A stretch of DNA of 64,000 nt from Amycolatopsis rifamycinica (GTDB lineage: Bacteria; Actinomycetota; Actinomycetes; Mycobacteriales; Pseudonocardiaceae), in contig NZ_JMQI01000068.1 in assembly GCF_000695625.1 (NCBI RefSeq), positions 124,001-188,000 on the forward strand, written 5' to 3'. The notes under the pieces were generated by a model. The model was not told the DNA's origin. It ran no database searches and saw only the letters and a program-made list of their open reading frames with translations. A program made the translations under genes and the position numbers. This document shows, piece by piece, positions 41,018-49,762 of this stretch; the stretch's first letter is position 1; the number at the start of each line of letters is the position of its first letter.

Positions 41018-42106
41018 ATGGGCGAGAACCGCCGCGTACGGGTGGCCATCGTGGGCGTCGGCAACTGTGCGGCGTCGCTGGTCCAGGGTGTCCAGTACTA
41101 CCGCGACGCGGACCCGGCCACCCGCGTCCCCGGTCTGATGCACGTCGACTTCGGCGGGTACCACGTCCGCGACATCGAGTTCGTCGCCGCGTTCGACGTG
41201 GACGCCAAGAAGGTCAGCCGCGACCTGTCCGAGGCGATCTTCGCCTCCGAGAACAACACCATCAAGATCGCCGACGTGCCGCCGCTCGGCGTCACCGTCC
41301 AGCGCGGTCACACCCACGACGGCCTCGGCCGGTTCTACCGCGAGACGATCGAGGAGTCCGACGAGACCCCGGTCGACGTCGTCGCCGCGCTGCGCGAGGC
41401 GCAGGCCGACGTGCTCGTGTCGTACCTGCCGGTGGGCTCCGAGGTGGCCGACAAGTTCTACGCCCAGGCCGCGATCGACGCCGGCGTGGCGTTCGTCAAC
41501 GCGCTGCCGGTGTTCATCGCCTCCGACCCGGAGTGGGCCCAGAAGTTCACCGACGCCGGCGTCCCGATCGTCGGCGACGACATCAAGTCGCAGGTCGGCG
41601 CCACCATCACGCACCGCGTGCTGGCCAAGCTGTTCGAGGACCGCGGCGTCCAGCTCGACCGGACGATGCAGCTCAACGTGGGCGGGAACATGGACTTCCT
41701 GAACATGAAGGAGCTCGAGCGGCTCGAGTCCAAGAAGATCTCCAAGACCCAGTCCGTCACCTCGCAGGTCGACCGCGACCTCGGCAAGGGCAACGTCCAC
41801 ATCGGACCGTCGGACTACGTGCAGTGGCTCGACGACCGCAAGTGGGCCTACGTCCGGCTCGAGGGCCGCGCCTTCGGCGACGTGCCGCTGAACCTGGAGT
41901 ACAAGCTCGAGGTGTGGGACTCGCCGAACTCCGCGGGCATCATCATCGACGCGGTGCGGGCGGCGAAGATCGCGCTCGACCGCCGGATCGGCGGCCCGAT
42001 CCTGTCGGCCTCCTCCTACTTCATGAAGTCGCCGCCGGAGCAGTACGACGACGCGACCGCCCGCGACGCCGTCGAGAAGTTCATCCGCGGCGAAGTCGAG
42101 CGGTAA
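41018..42106 (+). CDS. ino1: inositol-3-phosphate synthase
   Basis: Converts glucose 6-phosphate to 1L-myo-inositol 1-phosphate with NAD+; supplies phosphatidylinositol, mycothiol and lipoglycans. The 362 residues are normal for actinobacterial Ino1. It has NAD-binding VAIVGVGNCAASLVQG, the active-site region DDIKSQVGATITHRVLAKLF, and the conserved LNVGGNMDFLNM and SPNSAGIIIDAVRAAKIALDR. The ATG has AAGGAGAAAACCCC just before it, nearly the same leader as the chaplin-like gene at 14629. It is followed by a terminator. Confidence 0.96.
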   Translation: MGENRRVRVAIVGVGNCAASLVQGVQYYRDADPATRVPGLMHVDFGGYHVRDIEFVAAFDVDAKKVSRDLSEAIFASENNTIKIADVPPLGVTVQRGHTHDGLGRFYRETIEESDETPVDVVAALREAQADVLVSYLPVGSEVADKFYAQAAIDAGVAFVNALPVFIASDPEWAQKFTDAGVPIVGDDIKSQVGATITHRVLAKLFEDRGVQLDRTMQLNVGGNMDFLNMKELERLESKKISKTQSVTSQVDRDLGKGNVHIGPSDYVQWLDDRKWAYVRLEGRAFGDVPLNLEYKLEVWDSPNSAGIIIDAVRAAKIALDRRIGGPILSASSYFMKSPPEQYDDATARDAVEKFIRGEVER

Positions 42107-42119
42107 AGCCGTCCCCGGA

Positions 42120-42148
42120 GAAGGCCGTCACCCCTGGTGGCGGCCTTC
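42120..42148 (+). terminator. terminator after ino1
   Basis: Stem GAAGGCCGTCACC (42120-42132) with GGTGGCGGCCTTC (42136-42148), one G-T pair, loop CCT, then TTCTTCG; 13 bp after the stop. Confidence 0.7.
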
Positions 42149-42196
42149 TTCGCGTGGTGCACTAAACCGGTGGGGCGGGGTGGGCGTTGGCGGGGT

Positions 42197-42727
42197 GTGA
42201 GTGCGAGTGTGGGCGAGAGCGCGCCGGGGGACCTGGGCGCGCCGACCTTCCACGACCTGTTCCGGGAGTACTTCGGCCAGATGACCCGGCTCGCCCACCT
42301 GCTCGGCGCGGACGACGCGGAGAACGTCGCCCAGGAGGCCTTCGTCAAGCTCCACCAGCGCTGGGACTCCCTGACCGACCACACGCGCGTGGCCGGCTAC
42401 CTGCGCACGACCGTGGTGAACATGTCGCGGTCGCGGACCCGGCACTTGCGCGTCGTCCGGCGCACGCCGCAGGACCGGCCACCGGACGAGCTGTCGGCCG
42501 AGGTCAGGGCGGTGGCGAACTGGGAGCACCAGCAACTGCGCGCGGTGGTGGCGAAGCTGTCCCGCCGGCAGCGTGAGGTGCTGGTGCTGCGGTACTGGCT
42601 CGACCTCAGCACGACGGCGATCGCGGAGACGCTGGGCATCTCACCGGGCACGGTCAAGGCGACGACCCACCACGCCATGGAGAATCTGCGCAAGCACCTG
42701 GGGGACGACCTGGGAGGTGAGCGATGA
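42197..42727 (+). CDS. ECF RNA polymerase sigma factor (SigE-like subfamily)
   Basis: A 176-residue sigma-70 group 4 factor. Region 2: FREYFGQMTRLAHLLGADDAENVAQEAFVKLHQRW, with the -10-binding helices. Region 4: LSRRQREVLVLRYWLDLSTTAIAETLGISPGTVKATTHHAMENLRKHL. GTG 42197 starts the protein a few residues before region 2. Its stop overlaps the start of a membrane protein (ATGA), the usual arrangement for an anti-sigma factor, so the pair probably forms a signalling unit. Confidence 0.85.
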   Translation: MSASVGESAPGDLGAPTFHDLFREYFGQMTRLAHLLGADDAENVAQEAFVKLHQRWDSLTDHTRVAGYLRTTVVNMSRSRTRHLRVVRRTPQDRPPDELSAEVRAVANWEHQQLRAVVAKLSRRQREVLVLRYWLDLSTTAIAETLGISPGTVKATTHHAMENLRKHLGDDLGGER

Positions 42728-43422
42728 CCGACCTCGAACGCAAGCTGGCCGAAGCACTGCGAGGGCAGGCCGGGGAGGTCACGCCCAACCTCGACGCGGC
42801 CTGGGCGGAGCAGCAGCGCAGGCAGCGGCGCCGGCCGCGCCGCCACCGGGCCGCCGTGTGGGGCGCGCCGCTGGCCGCGGTGCTGGTGGTGCTGACCAGC
42901 GTGCTGCTGGCCACCCAGCTGAACACGGCCGAGCCGCCGCCCCCGCCGCCCGCGGCGAAGCCGGGGCAGGAGCTGGTGCTCGGCAAGCCGGAGATCGCGC
43001 CGAAGAACCTGGCCGGTGGCGATCAGCCGGTGGCGATCACCGACTTCCCGGGCCAGACGGACTTGTGGACCTCGTACGCGACCGATCCCACCGGCCCGGG
43101 CGGGCAGCGCTGGTTCTGCGTCGAGACGTACGCCAAGGGGGCCGGCTACGGAGGGGACGGCTCGCAGTTCGGCATCGAGTCGCCGTCGTGCGTCCCGCGG
43201 TCGGAGGGTGTCGTCCGGGCCGGGTACGTGGGCAAGGACGGCGGCCCGCTGCCGGCGGGCAAGGCGGTCGTCCTCGCCGACCCGGCGGTGCGGGGCCTGC
43301 GCCTCTACGACGAGGCCGGCGACCTGAGCCAGGCGAAGGAGGTCGGCACGCTGGGCCGCGACCGGCTGTTCCTCGCCGACGTGAAGCCCGGTTCGCCGCC
43401 GGTGCGCTTCGAGGTCAGCTGA
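42724..43422 (+). CDS. membrane-anchored anti-sigma factor candidate
   Basis: A 232-residue protein: a cytoplasmic N-terminal region of about 45 residues (RKLAEALRGQAGEVTPNLDAAW, then a very Arg-rich patch), one helix (GAPLAAVLVVLTSVLLATQL) and an extracytoplasmic domain after a PPPPPP linker. No zinc-binding HxxxCxxC motif is seen, so it is not a classical ZAS-type anti-sigma; assignment rests on translational coupling to the ECF factor and topology. Its 3' end overlaps the HAD gene by 8 bp (convergent). Confidence 0.65.
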   Translation: MTDLERKLAEALRGQAGEVTPNLDAAWAEQQRRQRRRPRRHRAAVWGAPLAAVLVVLTSVLLATQLNTAEPPPPPPAAKPGQELVLGKPEIAPKNLAGGDQPVAITDFPGQTDLWTSYATDPTGPGGQRWFCVETYAKGAGYGGDGSQFGIESPSCVPRSEGVVRAGYVGKDGGPLPAGKAVVLADPAVRGLRLYDEAGDLSQAKEVGTLGRDRLFLADVKPGSPPVRFEVS

Positions 43423-44053
43423 GCCCCAGCGCCCCCGGCAGGTCGGTGATCTTCTCCACCACCGCCGTCGCCTGCTCCAGCACCCCGGGGTCCGGCGGGA
43501 AGTGCGGGTTCGGCACCGCGTACACCGCCATGCCCGCCGTCAGCGCGGACCGCAGCCCGTTCGTCGTGTCCTCCACCGCGGCGCACTCCGACGGCGCCAC
43601 GCCCAGCAGCTCGGCCGCCCGCAAGTACACGTCCGGCGCCGGCTTCCCCGCCCCGACCTGCTCGGACGACACCGCCGCGCCCACCGGCAGGCCGGTCACG
43701 TCGAGGAAGCCCTTGATCAGGATCACCGGCGACGAGCTCGCGATCGCCACCGGCCACCGCGCCGACACCTGCCGCACGACCTCCACCGCACCGGGGATCA
43801 ACGGCGGCTCCGCCGCGTACCGCGCCGCCATGCGCTTGACCACCAGAGTCGCGATCTCGGGCGGCGAGAGCTGGGCCCCGAGCTCCTCCACCAGGTAGCG
43901 GGCCCACTCCGGGGTGCTCATCCCCTGCTGCGCCCGGGTCGCCTCCTCGCGCCAGGTGCCACCGTGCTCGGCGACGACCGCGCGCCGCACTTCGTCCCAG
44001 ATCCGCTCGGAGTCCACCAGTACGCCGTCGAGGTCGAAGATCACCGCGTCCAT
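43415..44053 (-). CDS. HAD-superfamily phosphatase (beta-phosphoglucomutase-like)
   Basis: A 212-residue HAD-IA hydrolase: nucleophile motif FDLDGVLVDSE (Asp7, Asp9), cap-1 helices, motif II IASSSPV, motif III Lys (GKPAPDVYLRAAELLG) and motif IV VEDTTNGLRSALTAGM. It likely removes phosphate from a sugar phosphate; substrate not predictable. The 66-bp gap to the divergent MarR gene holds a palindrome that may control both. Confidence 0.85.
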   Translation of the reverse strand: MDAVIFDLDGVLVDSERIWDEVRRAVVAEHGGTWREEATRAQQGMSTPEWARYLVEELGAQLSPPEIATLVVKRMAARYAAEPPLIPGAVEVVRQVSARWPVAIASSSPVILIKGFLDVTGLPVGAAVSSEQVGAGKPAPDVYLRAAELLGVAPSECAAVEDTTNGLRSALTAGMAVYAVPNPHFPPDPGVLEQATAVVEKITDLPGALGLS

Positions 44054-44106
44054 GGCCCGAGCCTAGCCTGTGAGCGGACTTACTTAGCTACCCTTACTAA
44101 TTTTTG

Positions 44107-44119
44107 TTAGCCTGGCTAA
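44107..44119. promoter_or_regulatory. palindromic operator abutting the MarR start codon
   Basis: TTAGCC T GGCTAA, a perfect 6-1-6 palindrome that ends exactly at the GTG start (44120). Upstream is an AT-rich patch (TTACTAATTTTTG) that can hold a -10 element. The position suggests autorepression and possibly a leaderless transcript. Confidence 0.6.
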
Positions 44120-44578
44120 GTGACTTCCGCGATCACCGACCTCGCCCACCGGCTGCGGCCGCTGGTCTTCCGGCTCTACCACCAGGTGCGCCGGCAGACC
44201 CCGCAGCTGACGCTGACCCTCACGCAGGGTTCGGTGCTGAGTGAGCTGGTCAACGGCGGTCCGCGGCGGATGAGCGCGCTGGCCGAGTTCGAACGGGTCA
44301 AGCTGCCGTCGATGACCGACGTCGTCGGCCGGCTCGAGCGGCTCGGGCTCGCGACCCGCCGTCCGGACCCCGCCGACGGCCGGGCGGTGCTGGTCGAAGT
44401 CACCGACGAGGGCCTGCGGTTTTACGCCGAACTGGTGACGGCTCGCGAGGAGTTCCTCCGCGAGCGGCTCATCGCCATGGACGAAGCCGACCGCGCCGCG
44501 ATCGAGGCCGCCCTGCCCGCTCTCGCCAAGCTACTTGTCGACACCAAGAAGGAGGAACTGATCAGCGATGAGCGCTGA
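44120..44578 (+). CDS. MarR family transcriptional regulator
   Basis: A 152-residue MarR protein: LFRLYHQVRRQTPQLTLTLTQGSVLSELVNGGPRRMSALAEFERVKLPSMTDVVGRLERLGLATRRPDPADGRAVLVEVTDEG contains the winged helix and the DGRA wing turn. It starts at GTG immediately after an operator-like palindrome, with no ribosome site, so a leaderless mRNA is possible. It overlaps the following MFS gene by 11 bp; it is probably the local repressor of that exporter. Confidence 0.88.
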   Translation: MTSAITDLAHRLRPLVFRLYHQVRRQTPQLTLTLTQGSVLSELVNGGPRRMSALAEFERVKLPSMTDVVGRLERLGLATRRPDPADGRAVLVEVTDEGLRFYAELVTAREEFLRERLIAMDEADRAAIEAALPALAKLLVDTKKEELISDER

Positions 44579-45785
44579 ACACCACTCGAGCCTGCTGGAC
44601 GCGGTCAAGGGCCAGCCCAAGCAGGTGTGGATCACCGCGTTCGCCGCGGTCATCGCCTTCATGGGGATCGGCCTGGTCGACCCGATCCTGCTGTCCATCG
44701 CCAAGGGCCTGGACGCGACGCCGTCCCAGGTCACCCTGCTCTTCTCGTCCTACCTCGGCGTCCAGGTCGTCGCGATGCTGGTCACCGGCGCGGCGAGCGC
44801 CCGCTTCGGGGCGAAGCGCACGGTCCTGGCCGGGCTGACGCTGATCGTCGCCGCCACCGCCCTGTGCGCGGCCGCCGGGTCGATCGAGCAGCTCGTCGGG
44901 CTGCGCGCGGTCTGGGGCCTCGGCAACGCCTTATTCATCGCGACGGCGCTTTCGGTGATCGTCGGCGCCGCGACCGGCGGCCAGTCCGGCGCGATCCTGC
45001 TCTACGAGGCCGCTCTCGGCGTCGGCCTGTCGGTCGGCCCGCTGCTGGGCGCGGTGCTCGGCAGCATCTCCTGGCGCGGCCCGTTCCTCGGCACCGCGAT
45101 CCTGATGGCGGGCGCGCTCGTGCTGTGCGCGGTCTTCCTGAAGAGCGACAAGCACGAACAGCGGAACCCGATCAGGCTGCTCGACCCGCTGCGCGCGCTC
45201 AAGCACACCGGCCTGCTGCGCACCTCCGTCGCCTCGGCGCTGTACACCGCCGCGTTCTTCGCGGTGCTCGCCTGGTCGCCGTTCGTCCTGGGCTGGAGCG
45301 CGATCGCCGTCGGGCTCGTGTTCTGCGGCTGGGGCCTGTGCGTCGCCGTCGCCGGGGTCGCACTGGCGCCGCGGCTGGCCGCCCGGCTCGGCGAGCGGCA
45401 CGCCGCCGCGGCCGCCGTCTTCGGGTACGCCGTGCTGATGCTGGTGCTCGCCGTGCCGAGCAAGCCGGTGCTGGTGGCCGGGATCGTCGTCTCCGGCCTG
45501 GTGTCCGGGCTGCTGAACACGCTGTTCACCGGCACCGCGATGTCGATCAGCGACGCGCCGCGCCCGGTCGCCAGCGCGGGCTACAACTTCTGCCGCTGGC
45601 TGGGCGGCGCGGTCGCCGCGACGCTGGTCGGGCACGTCGCCGAGTGGTTCGGCTCGCCGCAGGCGCCGTTCGTCGCCTCCGCCGTGCTGTGCCTGGTCGC
45701 GGGCGGGTTGCTCTCGCTGCGGGAGAAGAAGGCGGACCCGCACACGGTGCCGCGGGAAGCGGTGCTCGTCGGCGAAGAGTTCTGA
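44568..45785 (+). CDS. MFS efflux transporter (12-TM, DHA1-like)
   Basis: A 405-residue transporter with 12 predicted helices. Motif A-like segment (ASARFGAKRTVLAGLTL) follows helix 2 and an antiporter motif C-like GVGLSVGPLLGAVLG lies in helix 5. It is co-expressed with the overlapping MarR gene, the common arrangement for drug efflux induced by its substrate. A terminator-like stem follows at 45798-45832. Confidence 0.87.
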   Translation: MSAEHHSSLLDAVKGQPKQVWITAFAAVIAFMGIGLVDPILLSIAKGLDATPSQVTLLFSSYLGVQVVAMLVTGAASARFGAKRTVLAGLTLIVAATALCAAAGSIEQLVGLRAVWGLGNALFIATALSVIVGAATGGQSGAILLYEAALGVGLSVGPLLGAVLGSISWRGPFLGTAILMAGALVLCAVFLKSDKHEQRNPIRLLDPLRALKHTGLLRTSVASALYTAAFFAVLAWSPFVLGWSAIAVGLVFCGWGLCVAVAGVALAPRLAARLGERHAAAAAVFGYAVLMLVLAVPSKPVLVAGIVVSGLVSGLLNTLFTGTAMSISDAPRPVASAGYNFCRWLGGAVAATLVGHVAEWFGSPQAPFVASAVLCLVAGGLLSLREKKADPHTVPREAVLVGEEF

Positions 45786-45797
45786 TCTCACGCAGAG

Positions 45798-45832
45798 CGA
45801 CGGCCCCTGGACCAGGTGTCCGGGGGCCGTCG
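45798..45832 (+). terminator. hairpin after the MFS gene
   Basis: CGACGGCCCC (45798-45807) and GGGGCCGTCG (45823-45832), a perfect 10-bp stem with a 15-base loop, 12 bp after the stop. Confidence 0.55.
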
Positions 45833-45958
45833 GCCGTTCGGAGGCGCCCGCGCGTGAGCATTGCGAGTAATACACCCGTTGTTCATCCGGATGTCTGGAT
45901 CGGCTGGTTTTCGGCACATACGGTCGCTGGGTTCCCGAACTCCCACCATGGAGGCGCT

Positions 45959-48040
45959 GTGCCCGACCGTCTGCTCCCGCTGTTCCCCGCGCACGCGGGT
46001 GGACGTTCTCCGATCACCTGCGAGTACCGCTGCGGCAACGCGTGCGCCCACCCGGAGGCGAACGAGACCGACAACGAGTACTTCGGCGACGTGGTCAAGG
46101 ACATCTCCCGCCGCCGCGTCTTCAAGGCCGGCGCCGTGATGGCCGCCGCCGCGGGTGGGTTCGCCGCGCTCTCGACCGGCACCGCGGCCGCCGCTCCGGC
46201 TGACGTCTCGGCGAACGGCCACGGCGGCCCGAAGCCGCGCCCGGTGCCCGGCACCGACTTCACGCCGGTCCCGCCGAACAAGCTCGACGCCGTCAGCATC
46301 CCCGACGGCTACGCCCAGCGCGTCGTCGTCCGCTGGGGCGACCCGGTCGTCGCGGGCGCGCCGAAGTTCGACTTCACCAAGCAGACCGCGGCCGCGCAGG
46401 CCAAGCAGTTCGGCTACAACAACGACTTCGTCGGCCTGATCCCGCAGGACCCGCTGGGGCTGTCGAACCTGCTCGTGGTCAACCACGAGTACACGACCGA
46501 GGTCCACATGTTCCCGGCCGACCAGTACGACCCGGCCAACCCGACCGAGGAGCAGGTCAAGATCGCCTGGGCGGCGCACGGCCTCTCGGTGCTGCAGGCC
46601 CGCCGCGACCCGATCCACGGCGGGCTCGAGGTGGTCCCGAGCCGGTACGGCCGCCGGATCACCCTCGACACGATCTTCGAGGTCCGCGGCCCGGCCGCCG
46701 GCTCGAAGTTCCTCAAGACCTCGGCCGACCCGTCCGGCCGCAAGGTCCGCGGCACGCAGAACAACTGCTCCGGCGGCGTGACGCCGTGGGGCACCGTGCT
46801 CTCCGGCGAGGAGAACTTCGACCAGTACTTCGCCAACTCCGACAAGGTCACCGACCCGGTCGAGGCGGCGCGGCTCAAGCGCTATTCCGTCGGCAGCGGC
46901 ACGAGCACCCGCAAGTGGGAGCGGTTCGACAAGCGCTGGGACGTCTCGCAGGAGCCGAACGAGCCGAACCGGTTCGGCTGGGTCGTCGAGATCGACCCGA
47001 ACGACCCGAACTCGACGCCGATCAAGCACACCGCCCTCGGCCGCTTCAAGCACGAGGCCGCGAACATCAAGATCACCGCCGACGGCCGCGTCGCCGTCTA
47101 CTCCGGTGACGACAGCCGCTTCGAGTACATCTACAAGTTCGTGTCGAAGGGCAAGTACAAGCCGGGCAACAGCGCGCACGCGCGGCGGCACAACTCGGCG
47201 CTGCTCGACGAGGGCACGCTGTACGTCGCCCGCTTCACCGGCGACAGCCCGGGCGAGATCGACGGCACGGGCAAGCTCCCGGCCGACGGCGAGTTCGACG
47301 GCACCGGCGAGTGGATCCCGCTGGCCAGCGGCAACAAGTCCTTTGTGGACGGGTTCACCGCCGAAGAGGTCTACGTCTTCACCCGCCAGGCCGCCGACAA
47401 GGTGGCCGCCACGAAGATGGACCGCCCGGAGGACATCGAGCCGAACCCGGTCAACGGCCGGATCTACGCGGCGCTGACCAACAACAGCGACCGCGGCGCG
47501 GCGGGCAAGGCCGGCGTCGACGAGGTCAACCCGCGGGTGAGCAACAAGAACGGCCACGTCCTGGAGTGGGAGGAGGACCGCGGCGACGCGGCGTCGACGA
47601 AGTTCTCCTGGCGGCTGCTGCTGGTCTGCGGTGACCCCAAGGCGGCGGACACCTACTTCGGCGGCTTCCCGAAGGACCAGGTCAGCCTGATCTCCTGCCC
47701 GGACAACGTCGCGTTCGACCGGCACGGCAACCTGTGGGTCGCCACCGACGGCAACGCCCTCGGCGCGAACGACGGCCTGTTCTCGGTGCCGGTCACCGGG
47801 CCGGAGCGCGGCCACGTCAAGCAGTTCCTGTCGGTCCCGGTCGGCGCCGAGACATGCGGCCCGGTCGTCACCGACAACCTGGTCCTCGTCGCGGTCCAGC
47901 ACCCGGGTGAGAACGCGGCGAGCTCGGCGAACCCGACGTCGCACTGGCCGGACGGCGGTACCGCGCAGCCGCGCCCGGCCATCGTCTCGGTGTGGAAGAA
48001 GGGCCGCTTCGGGCTGCCCGGCCGCATCGGCGAGCGCTGA
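45959..48040 (+). CDS. phoX: PhoX-family alkaline phosphatase, Tat-exported
   Basis: A 693-residue phosphatase of the PhoX type (Ca/Fe cofactor), releasing phosphate from organic phosphoesters outside the membrane. A twin-arginine signal SRRRVFKAGAVMAAAAGG near residue 50 follows an N-terminal segment rich in Cys/His (CEYRCGNACAHP) that is common in actinobacterial members. Downstream the family's acidic and loop motifs are present (LLVVNHEYTT, GTQNNCSGGVTPWGTVLSGEENF, LGRFKHEAANI, RPEDIEPNPVNGRIYAALTNN, CPDNVAFDRHGNLWVATDGN). GTG 45959 is chosen with GGAGG just upstream. A PHO-box-like GTTCATCCGGA lies 70 bp before it, which would fit PhoP control, but this is weak. Confidence 0.85.
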   Translation: MPDRLLPLFPAHAGGRSPITCEYRCGNACAHPEANETDNEYFGDVVKDISRRRVFKAGAVMAAAAGGFAALSTGTAAAAPADVSANGHGGPKPRPVPGTDFTPVPPNKLDAVSIPDGYAQRVVVRWGDPVVAGAPKFDFTKQTAAAQAKQFGYNNDFVGLIPQDPLGLSNLLVVNHEYTTEVHMFPADQYDPANPTEEQVKIAWAAHGLSVLQARRDPIHGGLEVVPSRYGRRITLDTIFEVRGPAAGSKFLKTSADPSGRKVRGTQNNCSGGVTPWGTVLSGEENFDQYFANSDKVTDPVEAARLKRYSVGSGTSTRKWERFDKRWDVSQEPNEPNRFGWVVEIDPNDPNSTPIKHTALGRFKHEAANIKITADGRVAVYSGDDSRFEYIYKFVSKGKYKPGNSAHARRHNSALLDEGTLYVARFTGDSPGEIDGTGKLPADGEFDGTGEWIPLASGNKSFVDGFTAEEVYVFTRQAADKVAATKMDRPEDIEPNPVNGRIYAALTNNSDRGAAGKAGVDEVNPRVSNKNGHVLEWEEDRGDAASTKFSWRLLLVCGDPKAADTYFGGFPKDQVSLISCPDNVAFDRHGNLWVATDGNALGANDGLFSVPVTGPERGHVKQFLSVPVGAETCGPVVTDNLVLVAVQHPGENAASSANPTSHWPDGGTAQPRPAIVSVWKKGRFGLPGRIGER

Positions 48041-48045
48041 CGCAC

Positions 48046-48105
48046 CGGGCCCGCACCGGCCGAGGTTCACCCTTACGTGGACGGGTCTCGGCCGGTGCGG
48101 GCCCG
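48046..48105 (+). terminator. very strong terminator after phoX
   Basis: Perfect 19-bp inverted repeat (48046-48064 with 48087-48105; left arm CGGGCCCGCACCGGCCGAG) around a 22-base loop, 5 bp after the stop. Confidence 0.8.
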
Positions 48106-48127
48106 CGTCGCGCGCCATAGTCGAGGG

Positions 48128-49762
48128 GTGATCTTCTCCGGGCGCACGGTGGCGGTGGCGGTGGTGGCGATCGCGGCGGCGGTCGTGCCCGCGTCCGCGT
48201 CCATCGCCGAGGGCGCGCCGCCGGTCTGCGGTGGCCTCGCGGCGAACCCGAGCGTCGAGCTCGCGGCCCGCAACGGCGCCCCGGACGGGTACCTGTTCGC
48301 CCCGGCCGCCCCGGTCCCGCCCGGCACCCCGGCGGCGAAGGTGCCCCGGCTGCTGACCGTGCCGGAGTACGCCGTCGACGGGCAGCGGGCGGCGGTCATC
48401 CAGACGCCGGACGGCAAGACCAGCACCGCCTACCAGACCGCGCGGTTCGTCCCCGGCGGCGTCTACACCCTCAGCGTCTGGACGGCTTCGCGCGCGCCGC
48501 GGTACGAACCGGCCACCGGCCTGCGGTTCTACGACGCCACCGGCACGCAGATCCAGGAGACCAAGCTCGTCGCCGACCACTTCTCCGGCGACGGCGACCT
48601 CGTCCGGCAGGAGTTCCCGGCGGCGACGGCGCCGGCCAAGGCGACGGCGGTGAAGTTCTTCGCCACGACCACCCTCGACCGGCTGCACTGGGACTGCGTC
48701 GACCTCCAGCTCGCGGCGTACTCGGTGAAGAAGGAAGTGCAGAACCCGGCGACCGGCGCGTGGGCGTCGTTCGCGACGGTCACCGCCGGCGAAACCGCGC
48801 ACTACCGCATCACGGTGACCAACGAGGGCACCCAGGACCTCACCGGGATCACCGTGCGGGACCCGTGGTGCGCCGGGACGTTCGAGCCGTTCGCGCTGGC
48901 CGCGGGCGCGAACCGGCAGCTGACCTGCGACCACCCGGACCTCACGGTGGCCGACAGCGGGCACGTCAACACGGCGACGGTCACCGGCGTGCACCACCCG
49001 GGCGGCACGCTCGGCGACAAGACGGCGTCGGCGACGATCACCGTGCTGCCGCCGCCGGCCATCGCGAAGATCGGCGACTTCGTCTGGGCCGACCGCAACC
49101 GCGACGGCCTGCAGGACCCGGACGAGCCCGGCGTCGCGGGCGTCAAGGTGACGCTGAAGGACGGCGCGGGCGGCACGGTCGGCACCACGACGACCGACGA
49201 CAAGGGCAAGTACGGCTTCGACAAGCTGAAGGACGGCACCTACCAGGTCTGCTTCGCGGTCCCGGCGGACTTCACCGTGACCCGCCGCGACGCCGGCAGC
49301 GACGACCGCGATTCGGACGCCGACCCGGACGGCTGCACCGCCCCGCGCACGGTGGGTGGCCCGTCCCACGAGGACTTCGCGGCCGACCTCGGCCTGCTCG
49401 CCCCGACGAACCGCATCGGCGACTTCGCCTGGGCCGACACGAACGGCAACGGGCAGCAGGACGCGGGCGAGCCGGGCCTCGCCGGCGTCAAGGCGGTGCT
49501 CAAGGACGTGAGCGGCAAGGAACTGGCGAGCGCGGTCACCGGCCCCGACGGCACGTACGGCTTCGACGGCCTGGCGGACGGCACGTACCAGGTGTGCTTC
49601 ACCGCGGACGGCCACCACCCGACGGCCAAGCACACCGGCGACGACCCCCGCGACTCCGACGCGGACCCGGCGTCCGGCTGCACGGACCCGCGGACCCTCG
49701 GCCCCGGCAAGCGCGAAGACCGCACGGTGGACGCCGGGTTCGCCGCTACGGTGGGGGAATGA
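48128..49762 (+). CDS. secreted SdrD_B-repeat surface protein
   Basis: A 544-residue exported protein: signal peptide VAVAVVAIAAAVVPASASIA; an N-terminal domain with four cysteines; a DUF11-like beta-sandwich at about 205-310 (AHYRITVTNEGTQDLTGITVRD); and two SdrD_B (prealbumin-like, Ca-binding style) modules starting near residues 315 (IGDFVWADRNRDGLQDPDEPGV) and 430 (IGDFAWADTNGNGQQDAGEPGL). No sortase signal or C-terminal helix is present, so it may be released or held through partners. Start GTG 48128. Its last codon overlaps the SDR gene (ATGA), an unexpected coupling of an exported protein with a cytoplasmic enzyme. Confidence 0.8.
   Translation: MIFSGRTVAVAVVAIAAAVVPASASIAEGAPPVCGGLAANPSVELAARNGAPDGYLFAPAAPVPPGTPAAKVPRLLTVPEYAVDGQRAAVIQTPDGKTSTAYQTARFVPGGVYTLSVWTASRAPRYEPATGLRFYDATGTQIQETKLVADHFSGDGDLVRQEFPAATAPAKATAVKFFATTTLDRLHWDCVDLQLAAYSVKKEVQNPATGAWASFATVTAGETAHYRITVTNEGTQDLTGITVRDPWCAGTFEPFALAAGANRQLTCDHPDLTVADSGHVNTATVTGVHHPGGTLGDKTASATITVLPPPAIAKIGDFVWADRNRDGLQDPDEPGVAGVKVTLKDGAGGTVGTTTTDDKGKYGFDKLKDGTYQVCFAVPADFTVTRRDAGSDDRDSDADPDGCTAPRTVGGPSHEDFAADLGLLAPTNRIGDFAWADTNGNGQQDAGEPGLAGVKAVLKDVSGKELASAVTGPDGTYGFDGLADGTYQVCFTADGHHPTAKHTGDDPRDSDADPASGCTDPRTLGPGKREDRTVDAGFAATVGE

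Noticed and set aside
45881..45891. PHO-box-like GTTCATCCGGA before phoX
   Set aside because: Only one 11-mer unit is convincing; a second repeat is poor, so it is mentioned but not called as a site.
45788..49633. A 1281-codon open frame on the minus strand
   Set aside because: Antisense to phoX and the SdrD_B gene; composition is a high-GC shadow.
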